Shown piece by piece: positions 48,080 to 60,131 of a stretch of 64,000 bases of DNA. The position numbers were made by a program, and so were the translations under genes. The stretch comes from Mesocentrotus franciscanus (lineage: Eukaryota > Echinodermata > Echinoidea > Camarodonta > Strongylocentrotidae): assembly GCA_037976565.1 (NCBI GenBank), contig CP137666.1:9660714-9724713 (forward strand), read 5' to 3'. The stretch's first letter is position 1. Every line of letters starts with the position of its first letter. Under the pieces are notes generated by a model, which saw only the letters and a program-made list of their open reading frames with translations, ran no database searches and had not been told where the DNA came from.

Positions 48080-49445
48080 ACCTAATACATGTACAATAAT
48101 AAATCCATTCTTATTTTTAGTTGATTTGATGCCGTCTATACTAGTAAAAGTAGCGCATTTACCCCCCCCCCACCAAAAAGGAGTAAAATAGACATAAATA
48201 GTGAACAAAATATATCAGATATTTGTTTTGTATTTTCATGGTTTTTTTTTTTTGAAATTTGCCTAAAGGAAAAATGATTTAAATGAGCTAATCTGTTTGC
48301 AGGTGGTAACACTATACATTTACACATACATGTACATGTAAACAGAACACAAGAAGTAACTATTAACTACCCCCCCTGAAGAATTGCTCATAATTTCGAA
48401 ACCCTTAAAATGTATCACAATGTTATCTTACCACAATATTGGTAGAGTCGTTAGGTACATTTTGTGTGAAAATCAGAGATATCCATCACTGTATGGCTGA
48501 ATGAGCACAGATTAAAGACAAAATGGCCCAATTAAAAAGTCACAGGACACTGTGCGTGCCTGTACATTAGTGTGAAACAGCACATGACTGAATGCATTGA
48601 TTATATGAAACAATGCTTTTTGATATTCCATCCATATTTATTTTTAAATGGCACATGTGGTTAAATGCATTATTTGCAATTGTAGAACAGTGCATTTTGA
48701 AATTGTTTAATACTCAGTAAACTGCAATGATAATATTACTTTTGCGAATTTTTAAATATGAAAATAAAAATTCATTAATGTATGCTTATTCAACCATGGA
48801 TCAATGATAACCTCTTATTGTTACACATTTTTTTCCTAAACACCATAGAAATATTTTTGCGAGACGAAATCTTGAAACGATTCTACGTTATAAAATTGCA
48901 ATTGTTTAGGAGTGTAGTTACTTTTTGTGACAATCAACCATCAATTTGTTTTTTCTTCCAAGGGGGCTCTTTTTTAATTTACAAAAAAGCCCCTTTGAGG
49001 TTTCTCATGGGGGTTCTTTTCATGACGGGGGCTACTTTTTGGAATGTAATTTGGTTTCTTAATTTTAGTCCGGCCGTATCGTATAGATACAGCATTCATA
49101 GAATCTTACATTTCAGTTAATGATTCCAGCATCCACTATTACTCAAATGGAAATGTTCTTATACTATTAGATATTACATCGTGTCAAGATATATGTCGTG
49201 TAGTCACTATTTTTTAAATTTAGCATTTTGAGCTGTCATTAGTATGTCTCAGTAATAATTATGGCATAACTTTGGAAAATTATGAATTTGTTGATAGATA
49301 TTAATTGGTATTCTATTTGTTCATGTTATCTTGAAACCATAATCAAATTAAAAAGGAAGACAAATAGAGAAACTTAAATTGTTTTCATATGGGATTTTAC
49401 CCATACACTTAAGCGTCAACCAAAATATATTTGTAATTTCACCAA
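48080..49445. other. Intergenic, no gene seen
   Basis: AT-rich DNA, nothing recognised. Confidence 0.4.
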
Positions 49446-49572
49446 TAGGGACTTTTAGATTTACACGACGAGAGCGTGTGCCCGGCAGTGCCATAAAAGG
49501 ACGTCACATTACCTTATAAGGACGTCACACGTTGCAGTCCACTATGTCGACGTGCAAATCTAAAAGTCCCTA
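49446..49572. mobile_element. MITE, TAGGGACTTTTAGA family, copy 3
   Basis: 127 bp: TAGGGACTTTTAGATTTACA at the left, TGCAAATCTAAAAGTCCCTA at the right, with inner CGTCACATT motifs as in copies 1 and 2. Confidence 0.8.
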
Positions 49573-50599
49573 AAGTTCACAACTGGGAATTTTCACAACT
49601 ATATAATTTCCACATGATCAGATCAACGCGAACGAAAAAGTAGATTAACCAAATACATAGATTGAGCGCGCGTAAACAATCACAGCTTTCGTATTTGCTT
49701 TCCACGTAGATGAAGGCACCAGCGAACATGCTGAAGGTACCGCTTATTTTATTATTCTCAATTTGAAGAGTGTACATTTGCTCAACAGTGCAAGTACCGA
49801 TATCCGTTGCCATCCTCTTTCAGGAACTATTTTGAGTTTTTATATTTCATTTCGAGATTTCAAACAACTTATTGAAAAAATCCCAAGCTTTACAGTGATC
49901 TGCAGTCCAAACGAATGACACGTGCAATTTTTTCAACCCGAGGCGTGCAAAACCCTAAAAGTTTTTAATTTTCAAAGGATTTCCTTACTCAAATTATAAT
50001 ATAAATTATTATATTTTTATTTTTTGGAGGGGGGGGGGGGTGGGATTGGAGCTCATTCCATCCTTTGCTCTTTCCTAGTCCATGCCCCGGATATCCTTAG
50101 GATGTCAACACCTTGCCAATGTGTTTAAAGCACCATTGTCAGATTTCACATTATATGCTCTCATAGAGAGTGAGCTCGCAACTTCTTCTTTTGTGTTGAG
50201 AGATCTCTAGGCAGCAGACGGCAAAAAACCTTGTTAAGAATCAATTGGCTTGATAAAGTCCACGGGAGTGGATAAAAGTTTGCCTACTACATTTTTGGGT
50301 TGGTGGAAGCTTACAGAACATGAGATGTTGAAAGCTGAAATATGAAATAGAACTGTGTTTACAGGAAATTTGGTAAGGTAAAATAGTTTAATAAACTTAT
50401 TAATAATAATGAAAAATAAGACTACAAGACATCGCATAAGCTGGACTAGTAAATGAGACGTTGTCCTGTTATTTGCTCATAAGTGTTGGCGTATGTGACT
50501 GTAAAGCATTACCGCATGCTGTATGATTCATTTTTAGAAATTGCCAAAAGATATATCATTCGGGCTGAACAGTAGTTATAGCAGTGAAACGGGGGACGG
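49573..50599. other. Intergenic, no gene seen
   Basis: AT-rich DNA with a poly-G run near 50030. Confidence 0.35.
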
Positions 50600-52245
50600 C
50601 CATAGGTTTTGTACACAAAAATGTTCGTACTTATACTATTTCTTATTGACTCGTGTACATTAACTTTGACATAGTCTATTTTTGACAAAAAACGGACTTA
50701 TAACACGCGTGTCTATGGGGTTTTGACTTTTTGAATTTAGATAGGGATTTGTCATTTTGGACTTGTAAATTTTTTCGATAAAACCTGAATTATAATACAT
50801 GTGTCTATGGGATTTTGACTTTATGAATTTTACATAAAGATTTTTTCATTATCTTCTGGACTTGTAAATTTTTTGAGAAAAAAAGTGAGTTATAACACGC
50901 GTATCTATGGGATTTTGACTTTATGAATTTTACTCGTGTGTTTTTATGGGAAGTTTTGACGTTTTGGATATTGGATAGGTATTTTCTTGTAGGACTTGAC
51001 ACAAGTGTGTCTATGGAATTTTGATGATTTGACTTTCTATACTTTGTGTTTGACTTTCTGAGGAATGGTTACAACGCCGTTGTAGGTTGGACCAATATCT
51101 ATTGTTCGTTTGTATTTAACCATACTACGAACCTCGCATAGCAACGCGCGTAACCGTATTGTTGTCTATTTGTAAAGGGTAAGCCTATTGATTTGTGTAT
51201 AGGTCTATAGTGTCTTTTGTATATGAATTACCTCTTTTCAGCAATAGAACCGTTGTTTCTTATTGATCATGCATTGACTTTATGACCCTCTCACAAGACT
51301 TTCGACAACTGAAGTTTGTTTTACTCCGACCTGTTCATATCGGCGAGTTCTTTGGTGACTTTGTGAATTTCACATAGAGATTTCTCATTATCCTCTGGAC
51401 TGTTAATTTTTTGGAGGAAAAAGTGAGTTAATAAAGGTGTGTCTGTAAGTCACTTTTGACTCACACGTCAACAAATCAGAATTTTTCCTTTATTTTTATG
51501 TGTTTTCGACTCCTCTTTCCATACTTGCATCATAAAGACTCCTTAATTACCACACTTTCATACATTTCACCATTAAGACTCATTATCATACTTTCATCAT
51601 AAAGACTCATTTACACACTTTCATACTTTTACCAATAAGACTCATTATCATACTTACACCATTTCGACTCTCTGACTCTGTGACTTCAATTTCATACATT
51701 TCACAATTAAGACTCATTATCATACTTTCACCATTTCGACTCTGTGACTCTATGACTTTCTTTCTTTACTTTGTGTTTGACTTTCTGAGGAATGTTTACA
51801 ACGTCGTTGGAGGTTGGACCAATATCTATTGTTCGTTTGTATTTAACCATACTATACGATACTCGACCGACAACACCAGGCTATTTTAAAGGGTATTGAT
51901 CTAGTGTCTTTTGTATTTGAATTACCTCTTTTCAGTAATAGTACCGTTGTTTCTTATTGATCGTGCATTGGCTTTATGACCCTCTCACAAGACTTTTGAC
52001 AACTGAAGTTTGTTTTACTCCGACCTGTTCGTATCGACGAGTTCTTTGCACTTTCACACAACACTTTGATACATGCATAGCTGTGTTTGAACTCTCTCAA
52101 AACATCATTCTGGACTTACTTTGTATCTTGTACGACTATTCCGACGTAGAATACACACATCCATGAAATAAAACACTATGTACTACAGAATTTTTTACTT
52201 TAAATTTTATTTGTTTACGTTTCAATGCAGACAACTTCATGCAAA
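50600..52245. repeat. Left terminal inverted repeat
   Basis: Contains repeats of about 90-110 bp around 'GTGTCTATGGGATTTTGACTTT' (50690-51030), then short units 'CATACTTTCA..CATAAAGACTCATT' (51530-51740), and a block at 51241-51360 that recurs at 51935-52050 ('CCGTTGTTTCTTATTGATC', 'ACTTTATGACCCTCTCACAAG'). Confidence 0.85.
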
Positions 52246-52556
52246 ACAGATTTGAATACAAATATAACAATTACAATTTTAGTTACGTTACAAGAGAACA
52301 TAGATAAAATATATAAAACATTTTTAACTCGAGAAATAGAACCCAAGTCACATTATTATATTATTTCACCGTAAATATGTAAAAACTGTTAACATAAATG
52401 TACAGCGTGCGTAATGTATAGGTATAAATATCTTAAAAACAAAGCAAGTTTAAACTCAGAAAGGTCGATTGATGTACATGTTGAAATAGAGTAAATGTGT
52501 CATCTATATTATTAGGATTGCCTACGAAATATTCTTTGTCAAGATGATGTCAAGAC

Positions 52557-53292
52557 TTAGTTGTCGCTTCCATCTGTACCCTCCGTTTCTTCTTCACTAC
52601 CATCGTCATTCTCAGTCTCGCTGTCGCTTTCATCTGCACCCTCCATCTCTTCTTCACTATCATCGTCATCGTCATTCTCATCCTGATACTGGAATAAGCC
52701 CTCGAATTGTGTACCGTGTCTTGCTAAGACTTTTCACGGCTTTCCGAAGATTCATACCATGTTCTACTTTTTCCGTGAGATCAGACATAATTTCATGATT
52801 GATGTCAGCTCGTGCAAGGTACACGTTCTCCTGCAAGAACTTGGAGTAAAGATCGAAAAAGGTACGTTTGACGGCCCATAGAACTTTCACGTGAGCCTTT
52901 TCTTTAGCTTCTTCTTCGTCCATTCCCTCGGAGATATATTTTTGGTATTTTTCATCCCTGAGGTCCTCGGTGTTTGTCATGGACTGTTCTAACCATTCTT
53001 GATAAGCAAGGTTGTCCTCAAGTTCTTCCATGTTAGGTATCTCTGACTTTGACGATTCATCCTCTCCTTCACTTTCGGAATCACTTGTTTCAGCATCATC
53101 GCTAGATTCTACAGCTCTTTGCTTTTTAGAGGGTGGTTCGGAGAAATCATCTTCACTGGTTTCTTCACCAGCGATGGAATCTTCATTCTCGTATACCTTC
53201 ATATCAGGATGTACATTCTGTTCGTGTCTCTGCATGTCGAACTTGCGACTATAGGTCTTATCGCATAGTGAACAAGCGTAACGGTCGGACAT
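52557..53292 (-). pseudogene. C2H2 zinc-finger protein of the TIR element (one frameshift)
   Basis: From ATG 53292 the first frame gives a single N-terminal C2H2 finger (C-x2-C-x12-H-x4-H, residues about 7-28), a long Asp/Glu/Ser-rich linker with a basic 'PSKKQR', and a conserved-looking region 'LQENVYLARADINHEI'. At about 52727-52735 the sensible reading moves to the next frame, continuing 'LARHGTQFEGLFQYQDEN' and an acidic Asp/Glu repeat tail to TAA at 52557-52559. The total would be about 245 aa; without the shift the first frame ends at 52678 after 204 aa. A finger with acidic tails suggests DNA binding, perhaps of the element's own ends (inference). Gene density, absence of introns and codon use are unlike the SLC22 genes. 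Confidence 0.7.
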
Positions 53293-53364
53293 ATCGAAAG
53301 TATTCGTGTTGACTCGATGATGTTTAGCTCGGAATTGGTCAGAAGAGATTGAATCGTTATAATT

Positions 53365-53527
53365 ATTTAGTTTAACGCCGTAAATTCGTAGTTTATCGCC
53401 GTAAATCCGTAGTTTGACGCCGTAACACCCCGTAAATCCGTAGTTTAACGCCGCAACACCCCGTAACGCCGTAATTTAACGCCGTAACACCCCGTAACGC
53501 CGTAATTTAATACCGTAACGCCGTATC
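53365..53527. repeat. Minisatellite of CGCCGTAA units
   Basis: Repeats of 'GTTTAACGCCGTAA', 'CACCCCGTAA', 'ATCCGTA' just upstream of the zinc-finger gene, where its promoter should be. Confidence 0.8.
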
Positions 53528-53641
53528 GACACCGTTGACGGATCATTCATCTTTATGCTTCATCGACAATTTTTATAGAGCACCCACTCTTTTTGAGATC
53601 TACCACTCTATTATTAACTCCGTAACATCGTCTTTGCCCCA

Positions 53642-53752
53642 CTACGTCACTACTACACTCCTATCAATCTCTTCTGACCAATCCCTCTCTTCTACCCACT
53701 CTGATTCTTGTTCGATCACCGGGTCTTTTTCTTCTTCTTCATCATCATCATG
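53642..53752 (-). CDS. Short acidic reading frame in the TIR element
   Basis: The minus frame ending at 53642 contains 'HDDDEEEEKDPVIEQESEW' and 'WSEEIDRSVVVT'. The acidic composition resembles the zinc-finger protein's tail, so it may be a leftover duplicate or an upstream exon. No clear start codon. Confidence 0.25.
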   Translation of the reverse strand, partial: HDDDEEEEKDPVIEQESEWVEERDWSEEIDRSVVVT

Positions 53753-53829
53753 GTAAAACAAATGCAGACGTAAAGTAAATGTAAAAAACAAAACAAAAAT
53801 CAAAACAAAACAACGAAAATACATGAAAT

Positions 53830-56138
53830 GCAGCATGAAGTTGTCTGCATTGAAACGTAAACAAATAAAATTAAAATAAAGTAAAAAAATTCTGTAGTAC
53901 ATAGTGTTTTATTTCATGAATGTGTGTATTCTACGTCGGAATAGTCGTACAAGATACAAAGTAAGTCCAGAATGATGTTTTGAGAGAGTTCAAACACAGC
54001 TATGCATGTATCAAAGTGTTGTGTGAAAGTGCAAAGAAATGTATTTGCCAGCGTTACATCGTATAGCTGGCAAATGTTGTTTATACGGCAATAAGTGGTG
54101 AACACTAATTGTTCTCCGGCATGCGTGACGGAATTATTCCATTCTAGCTTTCCAAGGACCGCACACTAGCACTTTTTTAATATGGAGTTCTTTTTAAAGA
54201 GTGAATTAAAAAATGAAAATTGGTAGGAGACGTTGTTGCATCAAAGTTTAAGTTGCGGTGGCCATAGGGTCTTTTCAGAGTTTAGTGCTGATTCAGTTTT
54301 ATCTCTGTTTTTTTAAACCCGGGCATAATTAGGGTTAGGGCATAACAGTTTAATTAGTTATGATTTCACATGATTAATGTTAAGAGGTATAAAAACATTA
54401 TATATGTATGATTCTCAGACAGAATTTGTTAGAAGTTGTTTTCATACTTTGAAAAATGAAGGTGTTGATAATTTATGTGAAATAAATGCCGTATCTACGT
54501 GCTAGTAGCTCGGCAGGCTATATCCCAAAATAGTGTATATTTTGTTATTTTGTCAGAGTGACATCTGGATGTGATGGTTGCTATGGGTGATATTATGTGG
54601 TAAACGATGTTAGGATGAACCTCGTCGATACGAACAGGTCGGAGTAAAACAAACTTCAGTTGTCAAAAGTCTTGTGAGAGGGTCATAAAGCCAATGCACG
54701 ATCAATAAGAAACAACGGTACTATTACTGAAAAGAGGTAATTCAAATACAAAAGACACTAGATCAATACCCTTTAAAATAGCCTGGTGTTGTCGGTCGAG
54801 TATCGTATAGTATGGTTAAATACAAACGAACAATAGATATTGGTCCAACCTCCAACGACGTTGTAAACATTCCTCAGAAAGTCAAACACAAAGTAAAGAA
54901 AGAAAGTCATAGAGTCACAGAGTCGAAATGGTGAAAGTATGATAATGAGTCTTAATTGTGAAATGTATGAAATTGAAGTCACAGAGTCAGAGAGTCGAAA
55001 TGGTGTAAGTATGATAATGAGTCTTATTGGTAAAAGTATGAAAGTGTGTAAATGAGTCTTTATGATGAAAGTATGATAATGAGTCTTAATGGTGAAATGT
55101 ATGAAAGTGTGGTAATTAAGGAGTCTTTATGATGCAAGTATGGAAAGAGGAGTCGAAAACACATAAAAATAAAGAAAAAATTCTGATTTGTTGACGTGTG
55201 AGTCAAAAGTGACTTACAGACACACCTTTATTAACTCACTTTTTCCTCCAAAAAATTAACAGTCCAGAGGATAATGAGAAATCTCTATGTGAAATTCACA
55301 AAGTCACCAAAGAACTCGCCGATATGAACAGGTCGGAGTAAAACAAACTTCAGTTGTCGAAAGTCTTGTGAGAGGGTCATAAAGTCAATGCATGATCAAT
55401 AAGAAACAACGGTTCTATTGCTGAAAAGAGGTAATTCATATACAAAAGACACTATAGACCTATACACAAATCAATAGGCTTACCCTTTACAAATAGACAA
55501 CAATACGGTTACGCGCGTTGCTATGCGAGGTTCGTAGTATGGTTAAATACAAACGAACAATAGATATTGGTCCAACCTACAACGGCGTTGTAACCATTCC
55601 TCAGAAAGTCAAACACAAAGTATAGAAAGTCAAATCATCAAAATTCCATAGACACACTTGTGTCAAGTCCTACAAGAAAATACCTATCCAATATCCAAAA
55701 CGTCAAAACTTCCCATAAAAACACACGAGTAAAATTCATAAAGTCAAAATCCCATAGATACGCGTGTTATAACTCACTTTTTTTCTCAAAAAAAAAGAAG
55801 ATAATGAAAAAATCTCTATGTAAAATTCATAAAGTCAAAATCCCATAGACACATGTATTATAATTCAGGTTTTATCGAAAAAATTTGCAAGTCCAAAATG
55901 AAAAATCCCTATCTAAATTCAAAAGTCAAAACCCCATAGACAACCGTGTTATAAGTCACTTTCGAAAAATTTACAAGTCAAAATGACAAATCCCTATCTA
56001 AATTCAAAAAGTCAAAACCCCATAGACACGCGTGTTATAAGTCCGTTTTTTGTCAAAAATAGACTATGTCAAAGTTAATGTACACGAGTCAATAAGAAAT
56101 AGTATAAGTACGAAAATTTTTGTGTACAAAACCTATGG
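53830..56138. repeat. Right terminal inverted repeat
   Basis: Reverse complement of the left arm, block by block (for example 53920-54035, 54621-55640, 55640-56138). It is longer because of the insertion at 54039-54620. Confidence 0.85.
54039..54620. mobile_element. 582-bp insertion in the right arm
   Basis: The left arm reads straight through (GAGTTCTTTGCAC, 52038-52050), while the right arm breaks between GTGCAAAGAA and CTCGTCGATACG. The insert has 'TTTGCCAGCG..ATAGCTGGCAAA' near its left edge and no open frame. Identity unknown. Confidence 0.75.
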
Positions 56139-56790
56139 TGATCCGGGATGGTCCGGGATGTTTTGTTCAAAAAATCGCAACCGCCGACCGTCTCCCGGAC
56201 CCAACACGGTACCACTACGGACCGCCCCGGACCGTCCGGGCATAGCCCCGGCAGCAGTACAGATCATTCCAGACCCAGCACGGAGCCGCCACGGACCGTC
56301 CCGGACCACCCCGGTGCCAACACGGTGCCAACACGGATGACACCGGACCATCCCGGTGCCAACACGGATCATCCCGTGCTGGTCCGTGCTGGTCAGGGTG
56401 ATCCGTGTCACCACCGTGCTGGGTCCGGGATCATCCGTAGGGGCGCCGGGCTGATCCGGGGCCAATAACTCACTCCCGGACTGCCACGGATCAACACGGA
56501 CCGCCCCGGCGCCACTACGGATGACCCCGGACCCAGCACGGTGGCTACACGGATCACCCCGGATCAAACTATTGTCCCGGACCGTCCCGGACCACCCCGG
56601 CAGTTTTTTACCGTCAAAAACATCCGGGGTCGACTCCCGGACCGCCCAGGACCATCCAGGACCATCCAGGATCATCCAGGACCATCCAGGACCACCCCGG
56701 TGCCAACACGGTGTCAACACGGACCGAATCCCGGATCACCCCGGATGGGGTCCGGGATGGTCCGGGACGGTCCGGGACGTATATGGGACT
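56139..56790. repeat. GC-rich CCGGACC minisatellite
   Basis: About 650 bp of short degenerate units built from CCCGGACC, GTGCCAACACGG, GATCACCCCGG, CATCCAGGAC and their complements. It lies exactly between the end of the TIR element and the end of SLC22 B. Long Pro/Arg/Gly/Asp-rich frames on both strands follow from the composition. Confidence 0.85.
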
Positions 56791-56799
56791 GTAGCTTAA

Positions 56800-57023
56800 C
56801 CATCCGATGACTTCACCCTCATCCATAGTTTCCGGAAGTTTCTTGCAGCGGGTTTCGGGAAGAAGAATAGCCAGTCCGCCGGCCAGAATGGTAATCGTTC
56901 CGAAGACGGTTAGAGGAAAAGGCTTCCATATATCACCAAGTAGCAGGATGATGGGACCATGGACGTGGACACAGGATATTGGAAAGGTTGGACCCGAGGC
57001 GACAAATACCGAATGCTGAATTC
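56800..57023 (-). pseudogene. SLC22 B exon 10-like, stop lost
   Basis: 'NSAFGICRLGSNLSNIL', then a shift at about 56961-56948 where some 13 nt look inserted, then 'GPIILLLGDIWKPFPL' and 'LPETRCKKLPETMDEGEVIGW'. One extra T replaces the stop, so the frame would run about 60 codons into the minisatellite. Confidence 0.82.
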
Positions 57024-57530
57024 CTGTGGTGAGAAAACAAGCAAGTCCAAGCATCTGTTAATTCTTTTTCCAAAAGGACATAATGATTTATTGGTATACA
57101 TAAGTTGGATTATACATTAATTGTTTACAGGATTAAACCGACAATTGTAAATAAATAGCACTGGCCCCAAAGAAGCACCAACTCATCATTAATTTTACAC
57201 AAATATGAGCCATACCATGTCTAACATTTTTTTCTTGAAACTCCAACACATCTAACACAAAGCTCACGAAACACATAATTCGGGTGAAAGGAAACATAGT
57301 TGATATACTGTGCATGCCATGTTTGAAATTTGTGAACATGCAGAATTTCGACACTGTATTACCCCTCTTGAATTTTTTTTTAAATATTAAAATTCACACT
57401 CCCTCTAAGATTATAAAGTGAGGGTTGCCTGAATATTTTTATTAAAAAAAAAATATCTAAAAAAAGGGGTGGGGACTGTAGCTCCCGCACCTGCCTCGTA
57501 TGGAAGTGAATAAAATAATGAAATGATTAC

Positions 57531-57639
57531 CTGACAGGTGTTGGAAATATTTCACAGGCATGTAGGAAGATGATGTTGAAAGAAGCAGTGATAGCAAACT
57601 TCCCCACCATAGCTACTGTTATTCTCAAAGGTCCAAGTG
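57531..57639 (-). pseudogene. SLC22 B exon 9-like
   Basis: 109 nt like exon 9 of A. 'TVAMVGKFAITASFNIIFL', 'CEIFPTPVR'. Intact by itself. Confidence 0.85.
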
Positions 57640-57720
57640 CTATTAAAGCAAGTCAGATAAAAAAACTAAAACAATTCTTAATGAATATATTTCAAAATAA
57701 TATGTTAGTTTAATCTCCCA

Positions 57721-58260
57721 TCTCTACTCTAAAAAGTCGCAGAAGAAGAAGTATTCGCAGAAGAAATAGAAGAAAGAATGAAAGAACTATAGGAAGATAA
57801 AGAGAGGACCGAGACGTGGAGTAGGAAGAGGGGGAGGAGGAAAAGGATGACAGGGAGCTGGAAAAGTATGAGGAGGAGGAGGAGGAGATGAAGACGGAGG
57901 AGGAGACACAGGGAAAAGGAGGAGGTGGAGTAAGAGGATGAGAGAAGAAAAAATGTTAAAGTCTTTGCCTTGTAATTATTAATGAAATTAGGTAAGACTA
58001 CTTTGACGTTGACAGCCTTCTGAAAATTATGATTCTTTTACAAATTATGACAGCAACTTGCACTATAAAAGTAAAATGAAATGTATACTGCCTGTGAAAA
58101 GCGTTAAAGAATGGTGAAAGAAGGAAAATGAATGAAAGAGTCAAAACAACAGAAACAAGGAGAATATAACAATTACTTACTGAAATTATAAGAGAATAAT
58201 TACTTGAAGGAAGACGAGAGAGATTCTTAATACGAGCGTTTTGGAATAAAACAAGGGAAT
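57721..58260. other. SLC22 B intron, purine-rich
   Basis: Contains an AGG/GA-rich stretch at 57770-57950; no other feature. Confidence 0.4.
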
Positions 58261-58272
58261 AAAAAAACTTAC

Positions 58273-58479
58273 AAAAAAATTGTGGCTAAACATGCGACCC
58301 CGCCAACTAGCATGAAGAACACATATGGGGGACGTCTTCCCCAGCGTTCAATTGGGTAGATGACCACCACATTTTCAGGGATCTCTACTGCTCCTGCGAT
58401 AGCAAAAGCTACATAGATGTTTACTCCCAGTGTGTTGGTGCTAAGAGATAGACCATAGTAGACGATGGTGTTCACATTC
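58273..58479 (-). pseudogene. SLC22 B exon 8-like
   Basis: 'NVNTIVYYGLSLSTNTLG', 'AGAVEIPENVVV' and 'ERWGRRPPYVFFM' are well kept. The 3' end ('ACAATTTTTTT|GTAAGT') is two bases short of the phase needed for the next exon. Confidence 0.82.
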
Positions 58480-58601
58480 CTAAATAAAGCGAAAAGAGAA
58501 GAAAGGGGCAGAAAGGTTTTAGTATTGTAGACTGAGTGAAATGTTGAAGCCCATCTACAATTCTGGTAATGTGAAAGGCATTAAGAATGAAGCTGGCATA
58601 A

Positions 58602-58800
58602 TGCCCGAGTCACACCTTTGCGTATTTGGCTTGCGTATTGCTGCGTATTTATGGCAAGCCGTTTAATTAAACATCAATTCCTATTTCTTGATATCAAGAA
58701 TTCATTTCTTGATATCAAGATATAGGAATAAATGTTATAACGGCTAGCCATAAATACGCAGCAATACGCAAGCCAAATACGCAAAGGTGTGACTCAGGCA
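58602..58800. mobile_element. PIF/Harbinger-type MITE
   Basis: 199 bp with near-perfect long arms (TGCCCGAGTCACACCTTTGC / GCAAAGGTGTGACTCAGGCA, continuing through GCGTATTTGGCTTGCGTATT). TAA flanks both ends (58599-58601 and 58801-58803), the expected TWA target duplication. It lies in a SLC22 B intron. Confidence 0.88.
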
Positions 58801-59515
58801 TAAAGTAAGGTTGAATATATGTCACGCTGGACAACATTTGGTGTACGCTACGCTTCGTTTAAGTCTGTGTATTTTATTTTGCTTCTTTACCAGGATTAAA
58901 CGTTACTAATGGGAATTAATTTTAAACTGACGTAGTATGTATGTGTGTGTGTGTTTCTGTGTCTGTGTCTGTGCGAATGAGGGGACAGACTCACTTCGCT
59001 AAAGGTACTATGTCCCATTTGCAGGCCAACAAAATTAAAAGGTTAAATTCGAACATCATTTGAAAGATAATACTTATTTAGAACTTCCCTCCAAACAAAA
59101 GGGCTTGAAAATGATTGTCTGATTTTCAGACCCTTGTACCGAATGGTCGCTAATGTTTAAATTTCACAGATAGGAAATATGTGACATATTTATAATTCCT
59201 GCAAAGTTCTACAGAATTCGATGTTGGCTGCAAAAGGGATACACTACCTTTAACATACTCAAAATAACACCAGCCTAAAAATTCATCGAATTTAAGGTTG
59301 ACCAATTCTGCAATTTCATTCAATCCAATCCAAGATACACTTCAGTATTGGTTTAACCCTAAGAGGTTGGACCAACACAAATGGGCTACTCATGAGATCT
59401 GCGATTCTTTTATGAATTATTAAATAGCTTAGTAAGTGATAAAACGGTAGTGACGGAAAATGGTCGTATATGTTACAAAGCACATTGGGCAAATACTTTT
59501 TAAAACATCACTCAC

Positions 59516-59602
59516 AAATTGAACATTACATTCAAGAAATATTGGCGAAGGCGGGGTCTTCGTAAAGTTCCACAAACTTCTGCTTGTCCCCTCTTGCTCG
59601 CT
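59516..59602 (-). pseudogene. SLC22 B exon 7-like
   Basis: 'DKQKFVE' and 'LRRPRLRQYFLNVMFN' lie in two different frames separated by a missing base in GGAACTTTACG. Acceptor TACTCTTCAG and donor TTT|GTGAGT are intact. Confidence 0.8.
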
Positions 59603-60131
59603 CTGAAGAGTAACATAATGAGACAGAATACAGAAGAATACTAATGCTGCTCTTATTGGAAAAGAGTACATCCAAAAACATTTGCTAACTTTGCCTGCAG
59701 GTTTGCCTCTAAATTTTATCCCATATCCTCTCTTCATCCTAGGGACACCAAGAACACTAGCTACAGGGGCGTCGCAATACCATTTTTACATGGGGGGTGG
59801 AGAGATATCGACAAGATAATGGCAAAGATGTAGTCGAACGTTTATCAAAATAAATGAAACAAATATGTCGTAAGATTTTCAAATTCCAACCAGGATAAAA
59901 ATCAGTCGTACGATTTTCAAATTTGCCAATAATGCTTCGGAGATATATCCGATAATCAAAAAAACATTCACCAAATATGGTTATAAATGACAAGGCTCTA
60001 AAACGTAAATTTGCAGACCAAATATCTTGAAAGGGGAGGGGGTGACACCCACATACCCACCTCTATTGACGATTCTAACCTTATATATTTTGGTATAATT
60101 CAAATGATAAACATCTGCTTCCCATCCTTAC

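Larger units (their letters stand above)
50600..56138. mobile_element. 5.5-kb long-TIR element carrying a C2H2 zinc-finger gene
   Basis: The outer ends are exact inverted repeats (CCATAGGTTTTGTACAC / GTGTACAAAACCTATGG) and the symmetry runs inwards for 1.6-2.3 kb per arm, leaving a core of about 1.6 kb (52245-53830). The core encodes a zinc-finger protein and an acidic frame. No transposase motif (DDE, YR, RNase-H-like) is seen. I do not recognise the family. It could be a non-autonomous DNA transposon, a foldback element, or the relic of a larger mobile unit. Confidence 0.8.

Noticed and set aside
54325..54350. Telomere-like TTAGGG motif
   Set aside because: Only 'ATTAGGGTTAGGG' occurs, too short to be a telomeric array.
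56133..56810. Long Pro/Gly/Arg/Asp-rich frames on both strands
   Set aside because: They arise because the GC-rich minisatellite unit has few stop codons. They are in several frames and have no start or splice context.
59429..59737. 102-aa minus frame across SLC22 B exon 7
   Set aside because: Only the part from 59602 to 59516 resembles the transporter, and in other frames; the long open frame is accidental.
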